64,000 bases of DNA, taken from assembly GCA_963800275.1 (NCBI GenBank), contig CAWDAI010000002.1:1-64000 (forward strand). The letters are read 5' to 3'. Below, one piece after another: positions 47,420 to 56,228 of this stretch. The first letter of the stretch is position 1, and each line of letters opens with the position of its first letter. A program made the position numbers and the translations under genes. Under the pieces are notes generated by a model. It saw only the letters and a program-made list of their open reading frames with translations. It was not told the DNA's origin and searched no databases. This DNA comes from JAFMJV01 sp963800275 (lineage in GTDB: Bacteria; Chloroflexota; Limnocylindria; Limnocylindrales; CSP1-4).

Positions 47420-48212
47420 CTACCTGAGGAAGCTGTTGACCCAGCGCAGTGACCAGGAGCGATCCATCCGGAAGACGCCGCCGGTGCCAGCGCAGTTGCC
47501 GTTCACACCGAACGACGTAACGCCGGCCACGACGTTCGAATGCCGCGATGAAGTTGGGTCCGCCGGAGTCACCGAAGCAGGTGCCGCCGGTGTTCCTGTT
47601 GTTCGACAGCAGGAGCGAGAAGTCGCCCGTGAACCCGGGCACATTGATCTGGATGAGCCGCGGGTGGGCGATCATCCGGATCGGTCGGTTGGTTCTTCCA
47701 CGAGGCCGCATCCGGGAATGACTGCTGGAGCCCATAGCCGACCGAGTCGAAGCGGAGCTTGTTCAGGCCGCGCCTGGTCTTGTACTTGTCGAGTGAGTTC
47801 AGGCCAGGCAGCTCGCCGTACTCAGCGAGGCGGTACGGCTCGTCCAGCACACGACGCCCGCGTCACGGACGAAGAAGGCGTTGGGGTCGTACTGCGGATG
47901 CGTGTAGGCCGTGCCGAAGACCTCGCCCTCGAACGGATAGCCGTTGCCGGGGATGCCGCTCTCGACATCGGCATCGAACCAGATCGTGGCGCTTGCCGCC
48001 GGGGCTTCCGTGCAGTGGCCAGCCGTCAGATAGACGGTGGGGCTGATGAGCGTGCCACTGCAGCGCCAGAGCGGATTACCTGCCCTGTCCAGGGCGACCA
48101 TCAGGCCGACCATGGGATGCTCGTCCCCATCGAGGTTGCCGTTCTTGACGGCGAGGGCGGGCGTGGCGCTGAGAACCATCAGCAGCGACACGATGAGCAG
48201 GATCTTTCGCAT
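47420..48212 (-). pseudogene. Secreted trypsin-like serine protease, frameshifted
   Basis: The start ATG 48212 has GGAGGGA upstream and a signal peptide (MRKILLIVSLLMVLSATPALA). A chymotrypsin-fold (S1) protease follows: PMVGLMVALD, the catalytic His in LTAGHC, the catalytic Asp in FFVRDAGVV, then in other frames VLDEPYRLAEYGELPG, NVPGFTGDFSLLLSNNRN, the catalytic Ser in CFGDSGGPNF, and GVTSFGVNGNCAGTGG ending RWVNSFLR. At least three single-base shifts (near 47850, 47700 and 47545) separate the parts. All catalytic residues survive, so the decay is recent or the shifts are sequence errors. The stop precedes a strong terminator. Confidence 0.75.
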
Positions 48213-48336
48213 GTTCCCTCCTGGTGCCTGCACGACGGCACCTTGCCTGTATTGACGTGCTCGGACCGCGCAGCATAGCCGGTTCGGCTGCGTTCTGAGG
48301 CGCGTTTCTTCGGCAGCCTCGAAAGGCCGCTCGCGG

Positions 48337-48342
48337 TAGTCT
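48337..48342 (+). promoter_or_regulatory. -10 element, leaderless promoter of the esterase-like gene
   Basis: TAGTCT ends 6 bases before ATG 48349. Confidence 0.45.
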
Positions 48343-48348
48343 CAAGAT

Positions 48349-49416
48349 ATGTTCGACCGAGCCGCATTCGCCCTCTCTGCCACTTCAGCCCTCCTGCTGT
48401 CTGCCGTCGTCAGCCCTGCTTCCGCCGTCGCCGCCGACGAGTGGACCCCCTTCGCCGAAGATCCCGGCGCCGTCTGCGCGGATGGCAGCGCGGCCCACTT
48501 CCTGGAGCGCGTCGCCGACCCCACCCGCGTCGTCCTTTACTTCGAAGGTGGTGGCGCCTGCTTCAGTCAGGCCACCTGCGCCTTCGACGGCCCCGAGAAG
48601 TCGTACATCTCAGAGAGCTTCGTGACCGCGGAGATGCTGGCCGATCGCGGCGGCATGTTCGACTTCGCGGAGCCGGACAACCCGCTGGCCGGCTATTCGT
48701 TCGTGTACGTGCCCTACTGCACCGGGGACGTCCACCTGGGCAACAAGGAGACCACCTACGGCGATGGCCTGACCGTGCAGCACCGCGGCCACCCCAACGG
48801 CCTGCTCGCCCTCGACCACCTGGCCGCGACCTATCCCGATGCGGAGACCATCGTGGTGGCCGGATCGAGCGCCGGATCGGTGCCCACGCCGCTGTTCGCC
48901 GGACTCGCGGCCGACCGGCTGCCGGACGCCCGCGTGGTGACCATCGGCGACAGCTCTGGCGCCTATCCGGACGACCCCCTGCTCAACACGGTCATCGGCA
49001 GCCTGTGGGGCACGATGAACGCGGTCCCCGATTGGCCGGAGGCCGCGGATGCCACCATCAGCGACTGGAGCATCCCGGGCCTCTATGGCTACGCCGCGGA
49101 GCACGACCCCGACATCACCTTCGGCAAGTTCGACTATGCCCAAGATGCCACCCAGGCCAGCTACGCCCAGCTCGTCGGTATGGGCTCGGATGACCTGCTC
49201 ACGCGCATCGACGAGATCGACGCGGGCATCAGGTCCGACGTGGAGGCCGCCGGCGCCACGGTCTCCAGCTACGTCGCGCCGGGGACCGAGCACACGATCC
49301 TGGGCACCGACGCCTTCTACACCACCGAGGTCAACGGCACTCCGTTCGTGGCCTGGGTCGGGCAGCTGATCGATGGCACCGATCTGGCGAGCATCCACTG
49401 CGAAGACTGCCGCTGA
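48349..49416 (+). CDS. Secreted pectinacetylesterase-family (Notum-like) hydrolase
   Basis: A 355 aa exported alpha/beta hydrolase. The signal peptide is residues 1-29 (FALSATSALLLSAVVSPASA). The family opening VVLYFEGGGACFSQATC and the nucleophile elbow GSSAGS are present, followed by TIGDSSGAYPD and a late His in GTEHTIL. Pectinacetylesterases deacetylate pectin in plants, and the animal homologue Notum removes lipid from Wnt; bacterial members have mostly unknown substrates. The -10 hexamer supports the start. lemA follows 75 bases downstream. Confidence 0.8.
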   Translation: MFDRAAFALSATSALLLSAVVSPASAVAADEWTPFAEDPGAVCADGSAAHFLERVADPTRVVLYFEGGGACFSQATCAFDGPEKSYISESFVTAEMLADRGGMFDFAEPDNPLAGYSFVYVPYCTGDVHLGNKETTYGDGLTVQHRGHPNGLLALDHLAATYPDAETIVVAGSSAGSVPTPLFAGLAADRLPDARVVTIGDSSGAYPDDPLLNTVIGSLWGTMNAVPDWPEAADATISDWSIPGLYGYAAEHDPDITFGKFDYAQDATQASYAQLVGMGSDDLLTRIDEIDAGIRSDVEAAGATVSSYVAPGTEHTILGTDAFYTTEVNGTPFVAWVGQLIDGTDLASIHCEDCR

Positions 49417-49491
49417 GCCGCACTTGCAGGTACCCTTGAGCACGCAGCCCGGCCGGACGGCCGGACTCGCTGAAGCCGCAGGGAGGGCTTG

Positions 49492-50184
49492 ATGGAGATC
49501 TTGTTGGTCGTCGCGATCATCGTGGTGATCGTGTTCGCAGTCGGGATCCTGCTCTACAACGGACTCGTCCAGCGCCGCTTGCGCATCGACGAGGCCTTCG
49601 CCCAGATCGAGGTCCAGCTCAAGCGTCGCTGGGACCTCATCCCCAACCTGGTCGACGCGGTCAAGGGCTACATGGGCTTCGAGCAGCAGGTCCTGACGCA
49701 GGTGACCGAGGCCCGCGCCAACGCGGTCGCGGCCGGCGCCAAGGGCCCGCAGGAGCAGGCTGCCGCGGAGAACGCGCTGACCGGCACCCTGCGATCGCTG
49801 TTCGCCACCGTCGAGAACTACCCAGAGCTCAAGGCCAACCGCAACGTGCTCGAGCTGCAGGAGCAGCTGACCACGACGGAGAACCAGATCAGCTTCGCGC
49901 GGCAGCACTACAACGCCACCGTGCTCTCGTACAACACCTCCATCGCGACCTTCCCCAGCGTGCTCATCGCCGGCCCCCTGGGCTTCAGCAAGCGCGAGTT
50001 CTTCGATGCCGAGCCGGAGGCCGAGCAGGTGCCGGACGTCGACCTTGGCTTCAGCACCACCGCTGACACGCCAGCGGCTCCGCCGCCCGCCGCACCGCAG
50101 CCGCCGGCCCAGACGCCGCCTCCGCCACCCCCGCAGGCGCCACCGCCCCCGCAGGCGCCTCCGCCCCCGCCGCCGACGCGCTAG
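49492..50184 (+). CDS. lemA: LemA family protein
   Basis: A membrane-anchored helical-bundle protein. One N-terminal helix (ILLVVAIIVVIVFAVGILLY) is followed by the LemA core (RRLRIDEAFAQIEVQLKRRWDLIPNLV and NVLELQEQLTTTENQISFARQHYNA). It ends in a Pro-rich tail of PPP-QAP type. ATG 49492 follows GGGAGGG; a TTG one codon upstream is possible. It is paired with htpX, a common arrangement for membrane-protein quality control; its exact role is unknown. Confidence 0.93.
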   Translation: MEILLVVAIIVVIVFAVGILLYNGLVQRRLRIDEAFAQIEVQLKRRWDLIPNLVDAVKGYMGFEQQVLTQVTEARANAVAAGAKGPQEQAAAENALTGTLRSLFATVENYPELKANRNVLELQEQLTTTENQISFARQHYNATVLSYNTSIATFPSVLIAGPLGFSKREFFDAEPEAEQVPDVDLGFSTTADTPAAPPPAAPQPPAQTPPPPPPQAPPPPQAPPPPPPTR

Positions 50185-50231
50185 ACGAGCACTGCAGCTG
50201 AACCCCGGCGCCAGGCACCCATAGGGCGACC

Positions 50232-51236
50232 ATGACCATCGCGCGCGAGACCTTCCAGGAGCAGATCCGCCAGAACAAGGTGCGCTCGGTGCTGCTCGTG
50301 GCCATCGTGGTGGCCATCTTCGCGGTGCTCTCCTGGTTCCTCGGCTTCTACTTCGCGGGCGACCCGGCCAATGCCGTCTGGTTCGTGCCCATCGGCGGCA
50401 TCATCGCGGTCGTGCTCGTGTTCGTCGCGCTCTTCGGCGGCGACGCCATGATCCTGGGGGTCTCCGGCGCCCACGAGGCGAGCCCGCAGGACGAGCCCCA
50501 GCTGAACAACGTGGTGCGCGAGCTGGCGCTGGCGGCGAACGTGCCCATGCCCAAGGTCTACGTCATGGAGGACACCGCGCTCAACGCCTTCGCCACCGGG
50601 CGCGACCCGGAGCATGCCAGCGTGGCTGTCACCCGCGGCCTGCTCGAGCGCCTCGATCGCGAGGAGCTGCAGGGCGTGGTGGGCCATGAGCTCGCGCACG
50701 TGGCCAACTACGACATCCGCTTCAGCCTGTTGGTGGGTGTGCTCGTGGGCTCGGTCGCCCTGCTCGCGGACATGCTCGCGCGCATGACCTTCTGGAGCAG
50801 CATGAGCGGCGGCCGTCGCAGCAACCGCGGTGGCGGCAACGGCGGCCAGGCCATCATCCTCGTCATCGGCCTGGTGGTGGCCATCCTCGCGCCGCTCTTC
50901 GCGCGCCTGGTGCAGATGGCCGTCAACCGCCAGCGCGAGTACCTGGCCGACGCCACCAGCGTGGAGCTGACGCGCAATCCCTACGGGCTGGAGCGGGCGC
51001 TGGCCGTGCTGGCCACCGATACGGAGAAGCTCGACGGGGCCAACAAGGCCACGCAGCACCTCTACTTCGTCAACCCCGTGAAGAAGCTGGACATGAGCGC
51101 ACGGGGCCTCTTCAGCACCCACCCCGCGATCCTGGACCGCGTCAATCGGCTGCGGCGCCTGACCGGTCAGCCGGAGGTGGACGAATCGGAGATGGCGGCG
51201 CTCGCCGGCCTGCGCAGAGCGCGCACCCAGCCGTAG
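50232..51236 (+). CDS. htpX: HtpX family M48 membrane metalloprotease
   Basis: A zinc endopeptidase that degrades damaged membrane proteins. Two N-terminal helices precede the catalytic HELAH motif (about residues 152-156), two more helices follow, and the third zinc ligand is in REYLADATSVEL. 334 aa. Coupled with lemA upstream (47-base gap). Its last 70 bases overlap the end of the convergent MFS gene. Confidence 0.95.
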   Translation: MTIARETFQEQIRQNKVRSVLLVAIVVAIFAVLSWFLGFYFAGDPANAVWFVPIGGIIAVVLVFVALFGGDAMILGVSGAHEASPQDEPQLNNVVRELALAANVPMPKVYVMEDTALNAFATGRDPEHASVAVTRGLLERLDREELQGVVGHELAHVANYDIRFSLLVGVLVGSVALLADMLARMTFWSSMSGGRRSNRGGGNGGQAIILVIGLVVAILAPLFARLVQMAVNRQREYLADATSVELTRNPYGLERALAVLATDTEKLDGANKATQHLYFVNPVKKLDMSARGLFSTHPAILDRVNRLRRLTGQPEVDESEMAALAGLRRARTQP

Positions 51237-52567
51237 GTCGAGGACAGGCCGGCGCCGGCCTTGACGGCACCACGCCGGAGGTATCCGAGGCCGACCCGCC
51301 CGTAGGCCAGGCCCAGCAGGCCGGTGGCCAAGCCGCGCCGGACGAGCCCCGCGACCCGCACGTCCAGTCCGGACATGTGGGCGTAGAGCAGTGAGCCCGC
51401 GGTCATGGCGGTCGCACACATGGCCAGGCCGCCGGTCTCGTCGGTGAGGCCGATCGCGATGGGGACCATGACCACGAAGGGCACGATCAACCCGCGCAGG
51501 CCCATGATCGCGTTCATGCCCGCGGCGACCTCGCTCTGGCGCTCGGCCGGGGCGTGGTCGGCCATGAGCAGCGGCCAGGAGGCATCGATGGCACCGCCGG
51601 CAGCACCCAGCGCCGCCGTCGCGAGCAAGACCACCGAGAAGTCGGGTGCGAGGGCGAAGAGGATCACCGCCGCGGTGCCGAGGATGGTGCCGGCACCGAT
51701 CGTCGAGATCGCCCCGGAACGACCCGCGAGCCGACCCCACAGGCCCACCGTGGCGGCGTTGGCGCCGTAGCTGACGAGGCCCGCGAGCGCGATGTCGTCC
51801 ACGCTCAGCCCCAGCCGGTCCACGTAGACCATGGCGATGAAGGCGGGCGCCGCGAGCAGGCCCGCACCAAAGAGCAGCTGCGCCGCGGTGATGCGCCGGA
51901 TCATGGGCAGGCTGAAGACCAGGCGCACGGAGCCCGCGGCGCTGTAGCGCTGGACGACCTCGATGCCGGGCACCTCCATGCGTCCCATGGCCAGGCTGAG
52001 CAGGGCGCCACCGACGGCGATGACGACGATGATCACGCCCCAGCCGGACACGCCCGCGAGGGCGGTGATGGCCAGGAGCGAGAGGGTGCCCGCGACCGAC
52101 CGTGCCGTACCGACGTAGCCCAGCAGGCGGCCGCGGTCACGAGACGGGTAGACCGTGGCCCAGATGCGTTGTTGCAGCGGGGAGCCGAGGGCGAAGGCCA
52201 TCCAGAAGAAGAAGACGGTGAGCGCGATGAGCAGTGGGTTCGGAGCCACCACCACGAGCAGCAGGCTGAGCGCGCCGAGGGCGCGGAGCCGAGCCACGCG
52301 CGATGGCAGGCGCGGACCGACCCGGCCGGCGAAGAGGGTGACCAGGCTGGCGAGGAAGGGCAGGGCAGCGAGGAGCGCGAGCCCCATCGGGTCCAGGCCC
52401 TGCCGGCGGGCGATCGAGGGCAGCAGCACGCCGACCACGGCCATGGTGCTGCCGACACCCACGGCGGTGGTCAGGTCCAGCGAGAGATTGCGGGCCAACG
52501 GTGAGCGGCCGGGACGGGCCGGAGACAACGTCGTTCCCGCACCAGGGTGCGAGACGAGCGAAGCCAA
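51167..52567 (-). CDS. MFS transporter, 466 aa
   Basis: A 12-helix major facilitator transporter. Helices run from about residue 35 (LTTAVGVGSTMAVVGVLLP) to 420, with the loop 2-3 region GRVGPRLPSRVARLRALG and a typical central break. Substrate unknown. The start is TTG 52567, with GAGGTGTC upstream. The C-terminal tail (about 23 codons) is encoded antisense to the end of htpX, so the two transcripts overlap. Confidence 0.82.
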   Translation of the reverse strand: MASLVSHPGAGTTLSPARPGRSPLARNLSLDLTTAVGVGSTMAVVGVLLPSIARRQGLDPMGLALLAALPFLASLVTLFAGRVGPRLPSRVARLRALGALSLLLVVVAPNPLLIALTVFFFWMAFALGSPLQQRIWATVYPSRDRGRLLGYVGTARSVAGTLSLLAITALAGVSGWGVIIVVIAVGGALLSLAMGRMEVPGIEVVQRYSAAGSVRLVFSLPMIRRITAAQLLFGAGLLAAPAFIAMVYVDRLGLSVDDIALAGLVSYGANAATVGLWGRLAGRSGAISTIGAGTILGTAAVILFALAPDFSVVLLATAALGAAGGAIDASWPLLMADHAPAERQSEVAAGMNAIMGLRGLIVPFVVMVPIAIGLTDETGGLAMCATAMTAGSLLYAHMSGLDVRVAGLVRRGLATGLLGLAYGRVGLGYLRRGAVKAGAGLSSTYGWVRALRRPASAAISDSSTSG

Positions 52568-52809
52568 GGGACGACACCTCGAATCAGTTCACGACTCGGC
52601 CTGCGAGGTGAGCTGACGGGCTCGGTCACTCTTCGTGCCCTGCGCGGACGTTCCGCGGTTCGCCCCAAAAGGGAATTCGGTTCCCCCGTCCCCCGCGAGC
52701 GGGGGTTCGGCCACATCTCACTCTAGCGCAAGCAAACGTTTCCATGGAGGCGGCGGCGGTGAAGAAAGCGCAATGCTCGGGGGGTACTTTCGGCGCCTGT
52801 CCAGGTCGT
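52568..52809. other. Intergenic, contains a tight GC hairpin
   Basis: No gene is seen. CCCCCGC (52690-52696) and GCGGGGG (52699-52705) form a near-loopless palindrome of unknown role between the MFS start and the tRNA cluster promoter. Confidence 0.4.
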
Positions 52810-52839
52810 TTGTGCGTCAGGTCGAGAGTGTGGTGTAAT
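52810..52839 (+). promoter_or_regulatory. Promoter of the tRNA-Phe cluster
   Basis: TTGTGC (52810-52815), an 18-base spacer and TGTAAT (52834-52839) make a good sigma-A-like promoter 20 bases before tRNA-Phe. TAATGT (52836-52841) is an alternative -10 register. Confidence 0.5.
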
Positions 52840-52858
52840 GTCCTGACCGCACCGGCGG

Positions 52859-52934
52859 GCCGAGATAGCTCAGTTGGTAGAGCACGCGACTGAAAATCGC
52901 GGTGTCGCCAGTTCGAATCTGGCTCTCGGCACCA
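52859..52934 (+). tRNA. tRNA-Phe (anticodon GAA)
   Basis: Acceptor GCCGAGA/TCTCGGC, CCA encoded, anticodon stem CGACT region with GAA in the loop. 76 bases. Confidence 0.96.
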
Positions 52935-52969
52935 CCTAAAATGGCGTCGGTCGGTCGTTCGAGTATCGG

Positions 52970-53045
52970 GCGGAAGTGGCTCAGTTGGTAGAGCATCACC
53001 TTGCCAAGGTGAGGGTCGCGGGTTCGAGTCCCGTCTTCCGCTCCA
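52970..53045 (+). tRNA. tRNA-Gly (anticodon GCC)
   Basis: Acceptor GCGGAAG/CTTCCGC, CCA encoded, anticodon loop TTGCCAA giving GCC. Confidence 0.96.
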
Positions 53046-53084
53046 CTCCCTTCTTTCCCACCCCGTAGACTTCGGGTCGCATGG

Positions 53085-53158
53085 TGCCCCTTCGTCTAGT
53101 GGTAGGACGCCGGACTTTGGATCCGTGAACCGAGGTTCGAATCCTCGAGGGGCAGCCA
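53085..53158 (+). tRNA. tRNA-Gln (anticodon TTG)
   Basis: Acceptor TGCCCCT/AGGGGCA, CCA encoded, anticodon loop CTTTGGA giving TTG. TAGACT at 53066-53071 may be its own -10. Confidence 0.95.
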
Positions 53159-53203
53159 CCCACCCAGGCCGGTCGGTGCTGGTAGCATCGGGACCGCACT
53201 TGG

Positions 53204-53280
53204 GGCGACGTAGCCAAGAGGCCTAAGGCGACGGTCTGCAAAACCGTTATTCACCGGTTCGAATCCGGTCGTCGCCTCCA
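53204..53280 (+). tRNA. tRNA-Cys (anticodon GCA)
   Basis: Acceptor GGCGACG/CGTCGCC, CCA encoded, loop CTGCAAA giving GCA. TAGCAT at 53183-53188 may be its own -10. Confidence 0.95.
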
Positions 53281-53321
53281 TCAGCCCGCCCTCGTGGCGA
53301 TCATCCGAGGGGGGAGCGCGC

Positions 53322-54041
53322 ATGCAGCAGGTGGACCTCGTCGCCGACCGTCGGAGGTCCTCGCTCCAGCGCCGGGCTGGCATCCGGAGCGCGTTCATCG
53401 CAGCGGCCGTTGGTCTCTTCCTGGGCTGGGTCTTCCTGCACGCGCGTTCCGAGCTCCGGTCGATGCGCGCGAGCCCGTTCGGTGATGCCATGGTGGTCTT
53501 CGGCGCGGCCGTGTCAGATGGCCGGCCGGCCGCGGAGCTACGGAGCCGTCTGGACCACGCTGCCGGTCTCTGGCGCGCGGGACGCGCCCCGGAGATCATC
53601 GTCAGTGGCGGTGAGGACGAGATGCTCGTGATGCGCGACTACCTGGTCGCGTGTGGCATCCCGACTGCCGCCATCACTGACGGCCGGCCCGGGTGCAACA
53701 CGCGGGCGACGGTAGCGACGATGGCGCGCCTGCATCGCGGCCGGTACGTGGCCGTGAGCTCTGCCTACCACTCGTTCCGCATCGAGTCGGAGTGCCGGCG
53801 ACAGGGTGTGCCGGTGGAGTGCTCGGCGCCCCCGCCAACGCGGGTGCTGCGACGCCCCCGTGTCCACACCGTCCGCTTCGTGACGGAGCTGATCGGGAGC
53901 GCCTGGTATGCCATGCCTGACCCGATCACCACACGGGTCAGGCCCGGGCAGCTCCGCCACACCCTGCCGGGATTGCTCGCCGGCGATCGAGGGGAGGTGC
54001 CCGGGCGGGGTAGGGCTGCCCGGGCGGGCGGCCGGGACTAG
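53322..54041 (+). CDS. DUF218 (SanA/YdcF-like) membrane protein
   Basis: A 239 aa protein with one N-terminal membrane helix (SAFIAAAVGLFLGWVFLHA). Its DUF218 domain shows MVVFGAAVSDGRPAAELRSR, PEIIVSGGEDE, the NTRATVATM motif and VAVSSAYHSFRIESEC. SanA/YdcF proteins affect envelope permeability or vancomycin tolerance and may bind nucleotides; the activity is not established. A basic tail follows the domain. The start has GGGGGAG upstream and lies 41 bases after tRNA-Cys. Confidence 0.85.
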   Translation: MQQVDLVADRRRSSLQRRAGIRSAFIAAAVGLFLGWVFLHARSELRSMRASPFGDAMVVFGAAVSDGRPAAELRSRLDHAAGLWRAGRAPEIIVSGGEDEMLVMRDYLVACGIPTAAITDGRPGCNTRATVATMARLHRGRYVAVSSAYHSFRIESECRRQGVPVECSAPPPTRVLRRPRVHTVRFVTELIGSAWYAMPDPITTRVRPGQLRHTLPGLLAGDRGEVPGRGRAARAGGRD

Positions 54042-55055
54042 GAAGCGCAGCCCTTCTCGACGTCCGTGCACTCGTCGCCGGACCAGCTGTCCACCGTGTC
54101 CTTGCCCTTGCCACCATTGAAGATGCCACCGGTCATGGTCCCGACGCTGTCGTTGCCGTTGCCACCATTGAAGATGCCACCGGTCATGGTCGCCACGTGG
54201 TCCTTGCCGTTGCCACCGTTGAAGGTCCCGCCCTTGAGCTCACCGACGGTGTTCTGACCGTTGCCGCCGTAGAAGACGCCACCGTTCATGACCACGACCT
54301 CGTTGGTGCCGTGGCCGCCGCAGACGACGTCGTCCTTTCCGACCACGGCCACGGATCCGCCCTCGTCCGAGAGGGTCACCGTGCACGCGGACTGAGGCGG
54401 GGTCTCCTGGCTCAGGCGTGGGATCGGCCTTGGGCTCAGGCGTGGGATCGGCCTTGGGCTCAGGCGTGGGATCGGCCTTGGGCTCAGGCGTGGGATCGGC
54501 CTTGGGCTCAGGCGTGGGATCGGCCTTGGGCTCAGGCGTGGGATCGGCCTTGGGCTCAGGCGTGGGATCGGCCTTGGGCTCAGGCGTGGGATCGGCCTTG
54601 GGCAGGGGCAGCTCGCAGCTGATGCGTGGGCCGGTGCCCAGGCCCTGGCGGCAGACGTCGGTGCCGGGGCCACCGACCAGCCGGTCGTTGCCCTGGCGGC
54701 CCTTGAGCTTGTCATTGCCCACGCGGCCCTTCAGCTTGTCAGCGCCCTTGTTGCCGATGAGCTTGTCGCGGCCGCCGTTGCCGATGAGCTTGTCGTTGCC
54801 GGCACCGCCGCAGATGATGTCGTTGCCGCCGCGTCCGTAGACGACGTCGTTGCCGCCGCGCGCGACGATGACGTCACGCTTGCGCGTACCGACGATCTTC
54901 TCGCCCTTGGCCGTGCCCACGATGGTGGCGACCTTGCCCGCGCAGGTGGGCGTGCGGGCGGAGGTGGGGGCCGCGATCGTCACCACCGTCAAGGTGGCCA
55001 AGACGGCGGCACTGGTGATGAGGGCTCCGGCCCCTCGCAGGCTGCTAGCGCGCAT
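54038..55055 (-). pseudogene. Exported RTX-like repeat protein with (KADPTPEP)8 linker, frameshifted
   Basis: Start ATG 55055 with GGGAGAT upstream, and a signal peptide (GALITSAAVLATLTVVTIAA). The N-terminal domain holds hemolysin-type calcium-binding nonapeptides such as GGNDVVYGRGGNDIICGGAGND and later GNDKLKGRQGND. Eight identical octapeptides KADPTPEP form a linker. The C-terminal domain is in another frame: CTVTLSDEGGSVAVVGKDDV, then repeats like GGIFNGGNGNDSVGTMT, ending DECTDVEKGCAS. One base too many at about 54410, just after the last repeat, separates the halves. It is probably a calcium-folded secreted protein, broken or mis-sequenced. The 3' end overlaps the DUF218 stop by 4 bases. 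Confidence 0.75.
54411..54602. repeat. Tandem 24-bp repeat, 8 units
   Basis: Eight perfect copies of a 24-base unit (on the minus strand encoding KADPTPEP). The unit length is a multiple of three, so copy-number change keeps the frame. Confidence 0.9.
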
Positions 55056-55360
55056 GATCAGGATCTCCCGTACGTGTCGTTCGACCCCGGGGTTGTCGGC
55101 TCGGACGCCGAGGTCCCTGCATCCTGCGCCCGGTACGGATGGTCCCTCCACCGCCGTTTCGTACTCGGAGGCCGGGGGGAGCGCCGTACCCCGACCACCC
55201 GGCCACACCGCACCCCAGCCATCTCCTCCGCCCGGGCTGGCGGCCCAGGAGGTACCGGTCGACACGCTCCGACGTGCGGGGTATCCTCGGAACTCCACCG
55301 AGCGTTCCGCGTGCCTGCCCGCGCGCATTGGTATCGACTCCGAACCTTGGAGGAGCAATG

Positions 55361-55969
55361 ATGGACAAGCGAAGCACTGGCGCCGCCGCGATGAGCGCGC
55401 TGCTGGCGATCGGTACCACCGCGGCCATGACGACGGCCCAGGAGCCCGATCCCGTCGACGAGTCGTCCGCCGTCGCGGGGACGACCGGCGTCCTTGAGAT
55501 CGTGACCAACGAAGACGGCCAGTCCGTCTGGTACCTCAATGTCGAGGGCGAGCTCATCAAGCTGTCCTTTGGCCCGGCCTGGTTCAACGACCTGACCGCG
55601 CTCTTCGGCGCCGACGAGGGTGACGGGGTCGCCGTCGGTGACGAGGTCACCGTGGACGGCAACGTCCGCAGCATGAGCCCCAACGAGAACGCCTCTGAGG
55701 TGGCCCTGGAGAAGGCCGGCCAGACGCTCAAGGTCAAGTCGGTCGATGGCGAGGGCCGCGACAAGGGCAAGCCCGCCTGGGCCGGCGGACCCAAGGACCA
55801 GGGCGAGTCCCACCCGGGCTTCCAGGGCTGGTCAAAGGGCCAGGCCAATAAGGAGGCTGCGCAGGCTGCGAAGGCCGAGCGCGACACGCTCAAGGCGGCG
55901 AAGAAGGCCGCGACGGCCGAGGCCAAGGCCGCGCGCAAGGCCAACAAAGGCAACCGTTCCGACGACTGA
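55361..55969 (+). CDS. Exported protein of unknown family, 202 aa
   Basis: A signal-peptide-like start (TGAAAMSALLAIGTTAAMTTAQ) precedes a domain of about 105 residues that looks like a small beta-barrel, with TTGVLEIVTNEDGQSVWYLN, VEGELIKLSFGPAWFNDL, GDEVTVDGNVRSMSPNENA and a final strand. A hydrophilic segment GKPAWAGGPKDQGESHPGF follows, and then a strongly basic, Ala/Lys-rich helical tail (KAAKKAATAEAKAARKANK). ATG 55361 has GGAGGAG 5 bases upstream. A hairpin terminator follows the stop. The family is not recognised. The basic tail could bind DNA, RNA or an acidic wall polymer. Confidence 0.75.
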   Translation: MDKRSTGAAAMSALLAIGTTAAMTTAQEPDPVDESSAVAGTTGVLEIVTNEDGQSVWYLNVEGELIKLSFGPAWFNDLTALFGADEGDGVAVGDEVTVDGNVRSMSPNENASEVALEKAGQTLKVKSVDGEGRDKGKPAWAGGPKDQGESHPGFQGWSKGQANKEAAQAAKAERDTLKAAKKAATAEAKAARKANKGNRSDD

Positions 55970-56005
55970 CCTGTCGGGGTCAAACGCCCCGGCAACTCGC
56001 GTGCA

Positions 56006-56040
56006 AGAGAACGCCCGTCCATCCCGGACGGGCGTGCTCT
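56006..56040. terminator. Hairpin terminator
   Basis: ACGCCCGTCC (56011-56020) and GGACGGGCGT (56026-56035) form a perfect 10-bp stem with a 5-base loop, extended by AGAGA/TCT-type flanks. It lies 40 bases after the stop of the exported protein gene. Confidence 0.65.
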
Positions 56041-56228
56041 CTGGTCGTGTGCACCGGTCCCGCCAAGTGGATCTTCACGTCACCTCACCATCGCCATGAC
56101 CTTCACCGAGGACATGCTGTCGTCTCGGATAGCAGGCACCATGGTCACCGCAGCGGGCGGGTGGCCAGTGGCCCGGTCGGCACAGCGCGTGCCGGAGGCG
56201 TGTGTACGAGGTGGACAGGAGACCGATG

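Noticed and set aside
52690..52705. Terminator before the tRNA-Phe cluster
   Set aside because: Only a 2-base loop and no T tract; it lies upstream, not downstream, of both flanking units.
54411..54602. Possible CRISPR array
   Set aside because: The 24-bp units are direct tandem copies with no spacers, and they encode a peptide linker. No cas gene is present.
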